From Aestuariimicrobium sp. p3-SID1156 (GTDB lineage: Bacteria > Actinomycetota > Actinomycetes > Propionibacteriales > Propionibacteriaceae), in NCBI RefSeq assembly GCF_025144225.1, contig NZ_JALXXB010000009.1, positions 1 through 64,000 on the forward strand: DNA of 64,000 bases, given 5' to 3'. Below the pieces are notes generated by a model, which saw nothing but the letters and a program-made list of their open reading frames with translations, had not been told where the DNA came from and made no database searches. Below, piece after piece: positions 8,623 through 17,007 of the stretch (positions are counted from its first letter, which is position 1; each line of letters begins with the position of its first letter). The translations under genes were made by a program, and so were the position numbers.

Positions 8623-10155
8623 TCAGGCGAAGAGGCGGTCGCTGTTCCAATGGGTGCCGATCCGCGCTGCGGGGGACCAGCGGCCGCCGCCCTGGTGGCG
8701 ATAGACGTAGAGGTCACCGGAGGACTTGCGTGCGACCAGGTCGCGGCGTCCATCGTTGTTCAGGTCGCCGGGGGAGTAGACCATGGTGAAGGCACCCCAG
8801 CCGTGACCCACCTTGGTGGTCGCGCTGATGCGTCCCGTGCTGGACATCGTGTAGGCCATCAGGTCGCCGCCGCTGGTGATCGCCAGCAGGTCCGGGGTCG
8901 CGTCCCCGTTGATCTGCCCGACGGTCATGGTGCGGGTGATGTTGGATTTCCAGCCGCTGCCGATGTTGGCCTGGAAGCTCATCCCCGTGGGGGCCAGGCG
9001 GTAGCGGCGAAGGGCTCCATCGGAGCTGGCGCCGACCAGTTCGGGGTAGCCGTCCTTGTTCACGTCGGGCATCACCACCAGCTTGGACATGCCACTCCAG
9101 TTCCAGCCCACCTGGACCCCGGGATGGTAGGCCAGGCGGCCACGGGTGCGGTAGAGCCACATCGACCCGTCAGTCCTGCGGGCGATCAGGTCGGAGATGC
9201 CGTCCCCATTGAGGTCCGGCGTGCGGCTCATCCAGTTCGTCGAACCCCAGCCCGGCCCCACGACCTGGCTCGCGGCCATGGTCATGTCGGCCTTGCCCGG
9301 GTAGAGGCGCAGGGTGTTCGCCGAGTCCACGGCCAGCAGGTCGAAGCGTCCATCGCCGTTGAGGTCGCCGTAGCGGTCGGGGTTGGGGACGCCCGGAGAC
9401 GGCGTGGGGGTCGGGGTCGAGCCACCGCCTGCGTTGCAGTCCAGCTGGGCGGGTTTGGTGGGGGTGGTGCCGGGGTAGTTGCGGCAGACGCCGATGCCAC
9501 GACGAGCCAGGCCAGACTTCATCGCGCTGAGGGTGGAGGCATTGAAGCCGTTCCACTGCATGTGCATCAGGACTGAATCCCCCGCGCGGGCGTTCGAGAC
9601 CACGTAGCTGACCAGTTCGGAGCTGGACTTGCCGCGCCAGTCGTTGGTGTCGACGTTCCACAGCCAGGGCTTCATGCCCACCGAGGCATAGGCGGACTGG
9701 ACGGTGCTGTTGATGGCACCATAGGGCGGACGTCCATAGGTGGTCACCACACCCGGCGACCCGAGCTGGCGCTGGACCCCGGAGTAGGACAGCGTCCTCA
9801 GGTCGGGGTGGCTGATGGAGTGGTTGAACACGTAGTGGCCGTGCGCGCGTGCGAAGGCGGTGTCGATGGTGCCGGCGGTGATGCAGTTGCCGGTGGGGAA
9901 GAGCACCAGGCCGATGTCCATCTGTTCAGCAGCGAGCACCACGGACTTGAAGGAGCTCAGCGACTTGGGGCAGTCGTCGAAGGTCAGGGTCACCCGGCTG
10001 GTGGGGTTGGGGCCCTTGCGCATGTCATAGGCCGCCTGGGCCTCGCTGGCGCCGTTGACGATGCCGGTGGCAGCCAGCGCCAGTCCGACCGCGGTGGCAG
10101 TGCTGCGGCGCAGCCAGGTTCCGAGACGGCGCTGTCGTCGAGTAGCAGTGTTCAT
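8623..10155 (-). CDS. Secreted polysaccharide deacetylase with VCBS/FG-GAP repeats
   Basis: Signal peptide (RRQRRLGTWLRR, then a hydrophobic segment ending near AQAAYD), then a NodB-type domain at about 50-240: TFDDCP with Asp60-Asp61, the metal-binding H112-x3-H116 in NHSISHPDL, and RPPYGAIN. A short Thr/Pro linker leads to a C-terminal set of about five repeats carrying calcium-type DLNGDGRFDLLA, DLNGDGISDLIA and DLNNDGRRDLVA loops, a beta-propeller-like VCBS region. Likely removes acyl groups from cell-wall or extracellular polysaccharide. The repeat domain probably binds carbohydrate or wall. Substrate is not readable from sequence. Confidence 0.88.
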   Translation of the reverse strand: MNTATRRQRRLGTWLRRSTATAVGLALAATGIVNGASEAQAAYDMRKGPNPTSRVTLTFDDCPKSLSSFKSVVLAAEQMDIGLVLFPTGNCITAGTIDTAFARAHGHYVFNHSISHPDLRTLSYSGVQRQLGSPGVVTTYGRPPYGAINSTVQSAYASVGMKPWLWNVDTNDWRGKSSSELVSYVVSNARAGDSVLMHMQWNGFNASTLSAMKSGLARRGIGVCRNYPGTTPTKPAQLDCNAGGGSTPTPTPSPGVPNPDRYGDLNGDGRFDLLAVDSANTLRLYPGKADMTMAASQVVGPGWGSTNWMSRTPDLNGDGISDLIARRTDGSMWLYRTRGRLAYHPGVQVGWNWSGMSKLVVMPDVNKDGYPELVGASSDGALRRYRLAPTGMSFQANIGSGWKSNITRTMTVGQINGDATPDLLAITSGGDLMAYTMSSTGRISATTKVGHGWGAFTMVYSPGDLNNDGRRDLVARKSSGDLYVYRHQGGGRWSPAARIGTHWNSDRLFA

Positions 10156-10280
10156 CGCCTCAGGGTACGCCGGAGGGGGTGCAGGACGGCCTCCCAGTGA
10201 ACAGTGTCGAGGACCCCCTCGATAAAGCGGACCGAGCAGCCGGTCACCTGCCCCATGCCTCTGGTTGAGGGCGGCGAGGG

Positions 10281-10354
10281 TGGGGCGTGCGGGGCTCGAA
10301 CCCGCGACCCAGGGATTATGAGTCCCCTGCTCTGACCGGCTGAGCTAACGCCCC
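10281..10354 (-). tRNA. tRNA with CAT anticodon, probably tRNA-Ile2 (prophage target)
   Basis: A 74-nt cloverleaf on the minus strand: acceptor GGGGCGT pairs with ACGCCCC, discriminator A; anticodon loop CTCATAA; T-arm GGGTTCGAGCCC. The D-arm and anticodon arm (TTAGCTCAG, AGAGCAGGGGACTCATAAT) resemble bacterial tRNA-Ile2, whose C34 becomes lysidine, more than elongator tRNA-Met. The 5' 50 nt lie in the 54-bp repeat shared with attR, so the present gene is a hybrid: 3' part from the host, core and upstream region from the phage. Confidence 0.85.
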
Positions 10355-10358
10355 CTCG
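10305..10358. repeat. attL core (54-bp direct repeat with attR)
   Basis: Identical over 54 bp to 51156-51209; the flanking base differs on both sides. The core covers the T-arm start to the 5' end of the tRNA plus four bases upstream. It marks the left border of the prophage. Confidence 0.93.
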
Positions 10359-10397
10359 CCGTTTCCGCTTGTCGGAGCCACTTTGGCGGTGGATGTC

Positions 10398-10454
10398 CTA
10401 GGCTATCGTAGGACTCGCTAGGCTACCCTTTTGGCTACCAACTATGGCTACCCC
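10398..10454. repeat. Candidate integrase arm-type sites, left end
   Basis: Four copies of a GGCTA(T/C)C-centred motif in the same orientation: CTAGGCTATC (10398), CTAGGCTACCC (10418), TTGGCTACCAA (10431) and ATGGCTACCCC (10444). Matching copies occur next to the right core at 51103 and 51115. This is the arrangement expected for arm-type binding sites of a tyrosine integrase. The segment must also contain whatever promoter now drives the tRNA; I could not pick a convincing -35/-10 pair. Confidence 0.45.
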
Positions 10455-10497
10455 TCTCGGGGCCGCGATCAGTCTACCGCTCGCGGGCACGCAGAAT

Positions 10498-10530
10498 CCG
10501 CCCCCGCCTCCACGGGGGAGACGGGGGCGG
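10498..10530. other. Strong GC-rich hairpin before the glycosyltransferase
   Basis: CCGCCCCCGCCTCC pairs with GGAGACGGGGGCGG with one C-A mismatch around a 5-nt loop. No T-run follows on either strand, so it may be a structural or attenuating element in the leader of the gene at 10551 rather than an intrinsic terminator. Confidence 0.4.
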
Positions 10531-10550
10531 GGTGTGGGAAGATGCGGGGC

Positions 10551-11408
10551 ATGGACTTTCTGCAGTCGGCGCGTGCGGTGAAGCACCGTGCGTTCGTGGC
10601 GTCGAAGCATGCTCGCTGGGCTGCTCGGGACGCCAAGCTATGGCTGGATGATCGCCGCTGGGCCGCCGCCGAGGGGATCTGGCCGCTGCAGTACGCCAAC
10701 TTCCCCCACACGTTCCTTGCGCGGAGCGCCCCGATGGTGGGCGAGCTGCAGCCCGCGCCGCCGATCCTGTGGGCGTGTTGGATGGGTGGGGATTTGAGTG
10801 AGAACCGCAGGCGATCCCTTGAAGGGTTGCGCGCCCAGGCCGGGCTTGAGTTCCGGCTCGTGGAGCGCGCCGAGGACGTCGAGCTGCCGGACGCCCCGTT
10901 CCACCCTGCCTACCCGTTGTTGTCCGCGGTTCACAAGTCGGACTATGTGCGGGCCTATGTGATGCACCACTTCGGCGGGGTGTACGCCGATGTGAAGCCG
11001 CTCCCCGGCGAGCTGCGGCCGGTGTTGGACTTGCTGAACGGTGATGATTCCCGATGGGTTGTGGCCTATAGGGAGGTCACGTCGAACTACGTGCCTGACC
11101 TGCCGCACGAGTTGGGTGTGGCGATTCGTCGGCACTACCGATCGGTGATGGGCCCTTCCGGGTTCGGCTTCCGGCCGGGAACGGCGTTCACGGCGGAGTG
11201 GATGCGCGAGTTGCACGCACGCCTGGACTATTTCTCAGGTGCGTTGGCGGAGGTGGGGGGAGGGTTCTCGCCCTACACCCAGCCTGCCGGGTATCCGATT
11301 CGATGGTCGGAGATCCTCGCGGACATCATCCAGCCGTTGTCGATGAAGCACCAGCGGCATGTGGTGTTCACTGATGGGGTTCGCCCGGTGCTGCGGGGGT
11401 ACCGCTAG
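10551..11408 (+). CDS. Capsular-polysaccharide-type glycosyltransferase (phage moron)
   Basis: A 285-residue protein with the GT32/Caps_synth-type core: PPILWACWMGG (70-80), then SDYVRAYVMHHFGGVYAD (130-147), which matches the SDxxRxxxLxxxGGxYxD signature. The usual second Asp of DxD is replaced (Ala146-Asp147-Val148-Lys149), so metal binding may be altered. The start is the ATG at 10551 with GGGAAG nine bases upstream. It points against all late genes, and its stop overlaps the stop of the facing gene by 3 bp. Its position at the att end fits lysogenic conversion, perhaps modifying a host surface glycan. The acceptor is unknown. Confidence 0.7.
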   Translation: MDFLQSARAVKHRAFVASKHARWAARDAKLWLDDRRWAAAEGIWPLQYANFPHTFLARSAPMVGELQPAPPILWACWMGGDLSENRRRSLEGLRAQAGLEFRLVERAEDVELPDAPFHPAYPLLSAVHKSDYVRAYVMHHFGGVYADVKPLPGELRPVLDLLNGDDSRWVVAYREVTSNYVPDLPHELGVAIRRHYRSVMGPSGFGFRPGTAFTAEWMRELHARLDYFSGALAEVGGGFSPYTQPAGYPIRWSEILADIIQPLSMKHQRHVVFTDGVRPVLRGYR

Positions 11409-12430
11409 AGGCTGGTCCAGTGTGAGCGCGGGATGAGGGTTAGCCCGGTACGCCACTGTTGGTTGGAGAAGTGGCCGGGTGGGACTTCCCCGCGGGGATC
11501 GTAGACCGCGGAGTACCAGACGCGCATGTGGGTGCCGTTCTCGTGGGGCTGCATGGTGGCGCGATAGGGGCCGGCATCCCACTTGCCTGCGCGTCCAGTG
11601 AGGCAGGTCGCGCCGCTGGTCCAGGCGATCCCATCGGCGGAGACAGCGGGGAAGAAAAAGCCATCCGCACCGCCGATCATCCAGAACCGGCCATCGGGGC
11701 CCTCGATGACGTCGGCATGGTAGGGCTGAAGCACGGTGCCGGGGTGGCGGGGGTTGGTGGCGCCGGTGAAGACGATCGTCTGCGGTGCGGACCATGGCCC
11801 GTAGGGGCTGGTGGCGGTGCGCATCGTGTCGGGCAGGTTTGACGCCCCGCAGGCCCACATGCGCCAGTCGGTGTCGCTGGCCCACACGATTGACTGCGAG
11901 GTGGTCTGCTGCACCGAGTTGGTGCCGTCTGTGACACCATTGGTGGCAAGGATTTCGACTGGCGTGGACCAGGTGGTGCCGTTGGTGCTGTGCGACATGC
12001 GGATGCGTTCGGTTTTCAAGCCGGTGTGGTAGCGCCGCCATGTGAGGATGAGCCGGTTGTTGGTGGGGTCGTAGAGCAGGTCGGTGTCGCTGTTGGAGTC
12101 GTAGATCGCCCCTGATCCGAGTTCGATGGGGTTGGTGAGTCCCGGGGGGGTGACCCATTCCCAGCCGTCGTGGGAGGCGTAGACGCAGGGGTTTTCATGT
12201 CTGGGGTCGCCTTCGGTGAAAGGGGTGATGCCCAGCCAGTAGCGGTAGCCGTTCCATGGTGCGCCGAAGTCCACCACGTCGGGGTGGACGGTTTGGTTGT
12301 CGCCGAATGGGGTGGTGATTTTGAGGGTGGTGTCGACGTTGTAGGGGGCTGCGAGGGGCAGGGTGTAGGGCAGCCCACCCCCACCGGTGGGCTGCCCGGC
12401 GCTGCTGGCGAGGATCGCGAGCAGGCTCAT
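11405..12430 (-). CDS. Beta-propeller (GH43/sialidase-like) tail-associated protein
   Basis: 341 residues with a repeating beta-blade pattern of the five-bladed propeller hydrolase type: SHDGWEW, MSHSTNGTTW, TATSPYGPW and VSADGIAW-like turns spaced about 50-60 residues apart. Such proteins serve as phage adhesins or depolymerases that bind or cut cell-surface glycans. It overlaps the upstream fibre gene by ATGA (12427-12430), so it is in the same operon, the last leftward late gene. Catalytic acids cannot be assigned with confidence. Binding without hydrolysis is possible. Confidence 0.65.
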   Translation of the reverse strand: MSLLAILASSAGQPTGGGGLPYTLPLAAPYNVDTTLKITTPFGDNQTVHPDVVDFGAPWNGYRYWLGITPFTEGDPRHENPCVYASHDGWEWVTPPGLTNPIELGSGAIYDSNSDTDLLYDPTNNRLILTWRRYHTGLKTERIRMSHSTNGTTWSTPVEILATNGVTDGTNSVQQTTSQSIVWASDTDWRMWACGASNLPDTMRTATSPYGPWSAPQTIVFTGATNPRHPGTVLQPYHADVIEGPDGRFWMIGGADGFFFPAVSADGIAWTSGATCLTGRAGKWDAGPYRATMQPHENGTHMRVWYSAVYDPRGEVPPGHFSNQQWRTGLTLIPRSHWTSL

Positions 12431-14004
12431 GCGAGCACCTCCAGATTGTCGATGCGCACACTAGTGCTGCTGCTGTAGACGGCGAGGTTGGGTGCGGATG
12501 CGGGGTCGGTGTAGGTGCCTTCGAGGACGCGGGTGCCGTCAATGTAGGCGGTCATGGTGCCAGTGGTGGCGCGGAAGCTCACCTTGACTGCGACGGTGGC
12601 CGCGGTGGAGTAGTCCTGCGCGCCGGGCACGAACGCCCACGGGCTGTTGGTGGTGGAGCCGTTGCCGTTGTTGAAGGTGACAGGTATCGGGGTGTTGCCG
12701 CCCGGCTGGTTGAGCGCTACATAGGTCTTGCTGGCGCCGCGGTTGATGTAGACGCCGTGGCCGTTGTTCTTGGCGAGGGTGACGTTCTTGGGTCGCACCT
12801 CCACGGAACTGTCCGTGGAGGCGGGCAGGGTGACGGTGAACAGTAGGTCCATGTCGCCTGCGGTGACGCCGTGGCTGATGGTCGATTCCCCTGCGCCGGA
12901 TCCTGGCTGCATCTGCTGGCTGACGACCTTCGCCGTGACGCTTCCACCCCACGTCTGCCCCGTGTCGGCGGCGCTGCCCAGGAGGGCCCCGTCTGCGCGG
13001 GTGAAGGTGTCGTACAGCTTTCGGGTGAGGGTGGTCGCGGCCGTGGTCGTGACGGTGATTGCCGCCGTGTCGGCGGTGTTCCCTGCCGCGTCCTTCACCC
13101 GCGCCCGGCAGGTGTAGGCGGTTCCGGCGGTCTTGCCGGTGACGGCGTGCGACGCGGAGGCCTGGAACGCGGTCCATGTCGCCCCGTTGTCGGTGGAGAA
13201 GGCATACGGGGCCGCGGCCAGCCCGCCCGCGTCGGATGCGCCGGAGATGGTCAGCGTGAACCCGGTCTGAGTGACAGCCGAGGCCGCCAGCGTCCCAGCC
13301 GTGGGTGGGGTGGAGTCTGCGGGCGCCGCCGTGGTGGATGCGGTCACAATGGCGCCCTGCGACTCGTTCCCGGCAGCGTCCCTGACCTTGTGGCGGAAGC
13401 CGTAGCTGGTGCTGGGGGTGAGCCCGGTCGCGGTGTAGGACGACGCGGCCTGCCATGCCGACCACACCCCACCACTGTTCGTGGAGAACGCGTAGGGGGC
13501 GGCGTGCAGACCGCCCGCGTCGGATGCTCCAGCCACGGACAGGACGGCACTCGTCGCAGCCGGGGTGACCGACAGCGTGCCAGCGGTCGGAGCTGTGGTG
13601 TCGGCAGGCGGGGTCGTGCCGCCGGTTGCGAGCGCGGCGAGGTCAGCGGCCTTCGCCCACGCCGAACCGGTCCACTCCAGGATGATTCCCGCACCGGCAG
13701 CCACGCTGAATCCGGCGACGGTGATAGCGGACGCCGAGGTGTTGCGGTAGCCGGCGAGTTGTCCCGCCGTGGTGCCCGCAGCGGGGGTCGTGTTGCCAGT
13801 GATGCGGATCAGAGCATCCGAGCCGGAGCCGCCGCCGGTGCCGGTGGGGGCATCGACCCACGCCAACCCGGTCGAGGTTGCGCCCAGGACCTTCCCCGCC
13901 ACAGGAGTCGGCAGGGTGGAGTTGGCGAGCTCCTTGACGTGTGCGATGGTGCCAGCAGTCAACAGCCGGCCCTGCGCATTGGTCTCTGCAGTGTAGAACG
14001 CCAT
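12427..14004 (-). CDS. Tail fibre protein with two fibronectin-III-like repeats
   Basis: 525 residues. N-terminal 60 residues (MAFYTAETNAQGR...) resemble the attachment region of actinophage fibres, followed by a Gly/Ser-rich segment. Two closely similar Fn3-like repeats follow at about 140-230 and 234-322, each with TxGTLxxxxxT, GASDAGGL.AAPYAFST and VKDAAGN elements. The C-terminal 190 residues (from KLYDTFTRADG) look like a concanavalin/laminin-G-type jelly-roll, a probable receptor-binding domain. GTG/ATG spacing places it 2 bp after the upstream gene. The repeats are unusually alike, suggesting recent duplication. Confidence 0.75.
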   Translation of the reverse strand: MAFYTAETNAQGRLLTAGTIAHVKELANSTLPTPVAGKVLGATSTGLAWVDAPTGTGGGSGSDALIRITGNTTPAAGTTAGQLAGYRNTSASAITVAGFSVAAGAGIILEWTGSAWAKAADLAALATGGTTPPADTTAPTAGTLSVTPAATSAVLSVAGASDAGGLHAAPYAFSTNSGGVWSAWQAASSYTATGLTPSTSYGFRHKVRDAAGNESQGAIVTASTTAAPADSTPPTAGTLAASAVTQTGFTLTISGASDAGGLAAAPYAFSTDNGATWTAFQASASHAVTGKTAGTAYTCRARVKDAAGNTADTAAITVTTTAATTLTRKLYDTFTRADGALLGSAADTGQTWGGSVTAKVVSQQMQPGSGAGESTISHGVTAGDMDLLFTVTLPASTDSSVEVRPKNVTLAKNNGHGVYINRGASKTYVALNQPGGNTPIPVTFNNGNGSTTNSPWAFVPGAQDYSTAATVAVKVSFRATTGTMTAYIDGTRVLEGTYTDPASAPNLAVYSSSTSVRIDNLEVLA

Positions 14005-14006
14005 GG

Positions 14007-14540
14007 TCAGGCTCCCAAGGTCAGGGCACCGCCAGCGGTGCGGGTGGTGGTGGAGATAGCGAGCACCCCGTCGACGGTGCGGGAGACGGTGATCCCGCTG
14101 CCCGTGCCGCCACCGGTGCCCGGCGTGGTGGTGCCGGTGCCTGCGAGGGCGCGCATCTGCCCCAGCGGCAGCGGCGAGGTCTGCGTGTGCGTGTCCGCCG
14201 AGATGGGCACCCCGACAATCATCGGCAGCCGGTCCCCGTTGAGCAGCCCGAACACGACGTTCCAGCGGCCCTCCAGGATCGCGTGGGGGCCGGTGGTGTT
14301 GGTGCGCGGATTGATGAGGTCGCCGGCGCGAAGCTGGAAACGGAGAGGGCGCACAGCCACACTGTCAGGGCCGGGCACCGTCACATCGGCGGGCACGAAC
14401 GTCACCCAGCCGCTGGACGCCTCGAACGCGGTCAGCTTGTCGGAGTCGGTGCCGTCGAGGTCAGCCGAGAGCTGGCGGCCGGTGATCCAGCCGTACCGGG
14501 CGCCGGCGGGTGGGGTCAGTTCGGTGACGGCGCTACTCAC
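14007..14540 (-). CDS. Phage structural hypothetical protein (tail region)
   Basis: 177 residues starting at a GTG that overlaps the upstream holin-like stop (GTGA). It has SAVTELTPPAGARYGWITGR at the N-terminus and a FQLRAGDLINPRTNTTG, LLNGDRLPMIVGVP core, ending in a Thr/Gly-rich tail. No recognised domain. Its place between the holin and fibre genes suggests a fibre-associated or chaperone-like virion protein. A much longer upstream extension in this frame runs over the holin gene and is not credible. Confidence 0.55.
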   Translation of the reverse strand: MSSAVTELTPPAGARYGWITGRQLSADLDGTDSDKLTAFEASSGWVTFVPADVTVPGPDSVAVRPLRFQLRAGDLINPRTNTTGPHAILEGRWNVVFGLLNGDRLPMIVGVPISADTHTQTSPLPLGQMRALAGTGTTTPGTGGGTGSGITVSRTVDGVLAISTTTRTAGGALTLGA

Positions 14541-14845
14541 TGCGCGTCCTCGTTGAGTGCACGCTCGGGCACGTAGGGGCGCACGACCTCGCCGGGTTCG
14601 ACCATGTTGTTGGCGTCGCCGGCGAGCACCTTGTCGCCGTCGCGTTCCTCCAGGACGCGGCCGCGGGCGACGAGGAAGCGGGGCCAGGCGAGGGAGGCCA
14701 GCCCGAACCATCCAGCGAACATGGCGAGGATCAGCGCGGACAGGTCGGGACTCCATCCGAACAGGTACGTCAGGAGGGCCAGTGTGGCGGCCGCTGCGCC
14801 CATCGCGGCCTGCGTGAGAGTGACGGTGCTCGTCTGGTCGTTCAT
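14537..14845 (-). CDS. Holin-like small membrane protein
   Basis: 102 residues with two predicted transmembrane helices (AAMGAAAATLALLTYLFGW and LSALILAMFAGWFGLASLAW) separated by a short WSPD turn, and a charged C-terminus. Size, topology and ATGA coupling to the amidase gene fit a class II holin, which opens the membrane at the end of infection. At least two other small membrane proteins nearby are competitors for that role, so the assignment is by context. Confidence 0.65.
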   Translation of the reverse strand: MNDQTSTVTLTQAAMGAAAATLALLTYLFGWSPDLSALILAMFAGWFGLASLAWPRFLVARGRVLEERDGDKVLAGDANNMVEPGEVVRPYVPERALNEDAQ

Positions 14846-15873
14846 GCCTGCGCCTTCCAGGTGGTGTCCTTGATGGCCTCGCGGGCGCCCTGCTTGGCGG
14901 CCTCAGCGACCTTGTCCATGTCGATGGGCTGCCCGCCGGCGACCTGCCCGAGGGCGGTGGCGATGCCGGACAGGAGGCCCTTGACCTCACGCAGTTCATT
15001 CACTGCGAGGGTGGACTGGCGGTAGGCCTGGGCGAGCATCAGCGACGCAGGCGAGGTGTCGCCCTTCTCGGGGGTGGCGGGGTTGTCGAGCTTGTGGTTC
15101 CACAGGTCGGCGGGGGTGGGCATGTCGTCCTCCTTGGTGTTGACGCCGGTGTTCGGCAGGGGCTGGGGCTTGGGTGCGATGGGGTCAGGCTTGGGGGCTG
15201 GGGTGCTGGGCTTCGCGGCGGGGGTGACGCCGAGGCGTGCCTTCACGTCACGGCGGAACGCGCCCATGTCGAGGCCGGGGTCGGAGAAGTCGCGGGCACT
15301 GGACACCTCGCCGTGGCCGTGGACCTCCCCGCCGTTCCACTTCGCCAGGCGACACATGGCGGCAGCCCACTTCACGGCAGCGGCGCGCTGGGCGGCGCTA
15401 GGGGCACCGGGGGCCATGATTTCGAGGCCCATTGTGTAGGCGTTCCCGTCCACGGCGGAGCCGCGCAAATTGATGCTGCCGCTGTCGGGGAAGCTGGCAG
15501 CCTTCATCCGGTCGAGTGCAGCCTGTGAGATGCCGCCCACATGGTTGGCGCGGCCAGCACCGACCATGTAGACGATGCAGTCGTCGTCCAGCGACGACAG
15601 GCACAGCGGGCCGGGGGCCTTCACGGGGCCGGTGCGCAGCCAGCCGCCGGGCGACGAGTAGGACTTGGCTGCGCTGCCACGGTAGGCGGGGCCACCCGTG
15701 TGGTGGATGGTCACGCCATACCAGGCGATTCGGCCGCGAACGTAGGGGCCGGTGGTGCGATGCGGGCCGATGCAGCAGCGGCAGGCTTCGCGCCATCCGG
15801 GGGTTTCGACGACGGTCAGGCCCTCAGCGCGGAGGGCGTCCACGATCTGCTGGGGCGAAGGGAAGTTAGCCAT
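14842..15873 (-). CDS. Endolysin, N-acetylmuramoyl-L-alanine amidase
   Basis: Amidase_2/PGRP-fold domain at about 45-215 with zinc ligands visible: VTIHHTGG (His57 or His58), the later VHGHGEV histidine, and SDPG in place of the usual KxDPG. It cuts the amide between MurNAc and the stem peptide. After a Pro/Lys/Ala linker the last 110 residues (SLMLAQAYRQSTLAVNELREV...) are helical and of the type often found at actinophage lysin C-termini, perhaps for wall binding. It is coupled by ATGA to the holin-like gene. Confidence 0.88.
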   Translation of the reverse strand: MANFPSPQQIVDALRAEGLTVVETPGWREACRCCIGPHRTTGPYVRGRIAWYGVTIHHTGGPAYRGSAAKSYSSPGGWLRTGPVKAPGPLCLSSLDDDCIVYMVGAGRANHVGGISQAALDRMKAASFPDSGSINLRGSAVDGNAYTMGLEIMAPGAPSAAQRAAAVKWAAAMCRLAKWNGGEVHGHGEVSSARDFSDPGLDMGAFRRDVKARLGVTPAAKPSTPAPKPDPIAPKPQPLPNTGVNTKEDDMPTPADLWNHKLDNPATPEKGDTSPASLMLAQAYRQSTLAVNELREVKGLLSGIATALGQVAGGQPIDMDKVAEAAKQGAREAIKDTTWKAQA

Positions 15874-15889
15874 GATGTGCTCCTGGGGT

Positions 15890-16696
15890 TCAGGGTGTCG
15901 GTGTTGGCTCGGTCGGGTTTGCGGTCACGGTGACTGTCGGTCCGGGTTCGGTGATGGTGGGTCCGGGTTCGGTGACGGTCGGCAGTGCCTTGCACGCGGT
16001 TGCTCCGGCGATGGTGACGGTGGTGCCGTCTGTGAGGGTGGCGACCAGTGCGCCGTCCTCGCATGCGAGGGAGGTAATGCCGCGTCCGGGTGCGCCGTCC
16101 TTCCCGTTCTTGCCTGCTGGTCCTGCCGGACCTGCCGGGCCTGCGATGGTGGAGTCGGCACCGGGTGCCCCGGCGCTGCCGTCTGCACCGGGCAGGCCGG
16201 TGGCGTCGGTGCCCGGCTGTCCGCTGGGGCCGGGTTCCCCATCCGCGCCGGGTAGTCCGCTGGGGCCGGGGCTGCCGGGGCTGCCGGGGGGCCCGTCGCG
16301 TCCGTCGCTGCCGTTGAGTCCGGGGCTGCCGGAGGGTCCGGGTGGGCCTGCCGGTCCGGGTGGGCCGAGTTGCGGGTCGTCGGTTTGCTGCACCTGCGAG
16401 GCGACCTGCTGGGCCTGCTCGCACAGCCCGGACTCGCGGAAGGTGCGGCCCTCGGCAGAGTTCGGTTTGGCGCATTCGGCCTTGATGCGTTCGATGAGGG
16501 TTTCGGCAGCAGCCGCATTCTGGGCGGCCTGCGCCGCCTCCAGTTCGCGTGCAGCTTCGGCACGGGTCACCAGGTGCGAGGCGACAGCGGCGACGATGAC
16601 GGCGACAACGGCGACCGCAAGCCACAGGCGGACCTGCCACGACTGGTCGCGGGTGATCGCCCGCTCGGCCTCCAGGGCGTGGCGTGACTCAGGCAT
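15890..16696 (-). CDS. Membrane-anchored collagen-like protein
   Basis: 268 residues: a cytoplasmic N-terminus of about 22, one transmembrane helix ([20 protein letters not shown]), an Ala/Glu-rich coiled-coil-like stretch with two Cys, then roughly 90 residues of Gly-X-Y repeats ([16 protein letters not shown] and similar), a 45-residue globular piece ([20 protein letters not shown]) and a Thr/Pro/Glu-rich C-terminus. Collagen-like segments are common in phage fibres, but one with an N-terminal anchor inside the lysis cassette could be a spanin-like or surface-exposed protein made by the lysogen. Function is inference. Confidence 0.7.
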   Translation of the reverse strand: MPESRHALEAERAITRDQSWQVRLWLAVAVVAVIVAAVASHLVTRAEAARELEAAQAAQNAAAAETLIERIKAECAKPNSAEGRTFRESGLCEQAQQVASQVQQTDDPQLGPPGPAGPPGPSGSPGLNGSDGRDGPPGSPGSPGPSGLPGADGEPGPSGQPGTDATGLPGADGSAGAPGADSTIAGPAGPAGPAGKNGKDGAPGRGITSLACEDGALVATLTDGTTVTIAGATACKALPTVTEPGPTITEPGPTVTVTANPTEPTPTP

Positions 16697-16994
16697 GGGG
16701 GCCTCCCAGCTTGGGCAGGGGGATGGGCAAGGGGTCCTCGGGTTCGTCGGTGACCATCCATTCGGGTGCTTCTGGCAGCGTCACGGTGTGGTCGTCGGTG
16801 TCGGGGTGGTGGATCAGGTTGTGGCGTCGGATGGTGCGCAGCACCTCGTAGCGCCATCCCTCGGCGGCTTCGAGGTCGCGGGCCTGTCGTCGGATGAGGC
16901 GGCGGTTGCGGCGTGAGAGTCCCAGCGTGGAACCTGCGCCCATGACGAGGACGAGGACCAGCAGGTTGATGATGTTGGCGAGGCTGTCAACCAC
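16689..16994 (-). CDS. Small membrane protein in lysis cassette
   Basis: 101 residues starting at a GTG with GAGGGGAGG about seven bases upstream; that ribosome-binding site sits in the stop region of the preceding gene. One N-terminal helix ([17 protein letters not shown]) is followed by a basic helix ([21 protein letters not shown]) and an acidic, Pro-rich tail. Topology is like a phage holin partner or antiholin. A longer start at 17030 is less likely because it lacks a ribosome-binding site. Confidence 0.55.
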   Translation of the reverse strand: MVDSLANIINLLVLVLVMGAGSTLGLSRRNRRLIRRQARDLEAAEGWRYEVLRTIRRHNLIHHPDTDDHTVTLPEAPEWMVTDEPEDPLPIPLPKLGGPHA

Positions 16995-17007
16995 CGGCAG
17001 CCTCCCC

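Noticed and set aside
12871-14556. 561-codon open frame on the plus strand opposite the tail fibre
   Set aside because: Shadow of the fibre gene; low-complexity Arg/Gly-rich translation and no start context.
14541-14999. N-terminal extension of the tail hypothetical gene at 14007
   Set aside because: It would cover the whole holin-like gene in another frame; the GTG at 14540 overlaps the holin stop in the usual manner.
16090-16400. Short repeats that could suggest a CRISPR array
   Set aside because: The repeats are codon-level Gly-X-Y units of a collagen-like protein; there is no constant repeat-spacer pattern and no cas gene in the window.
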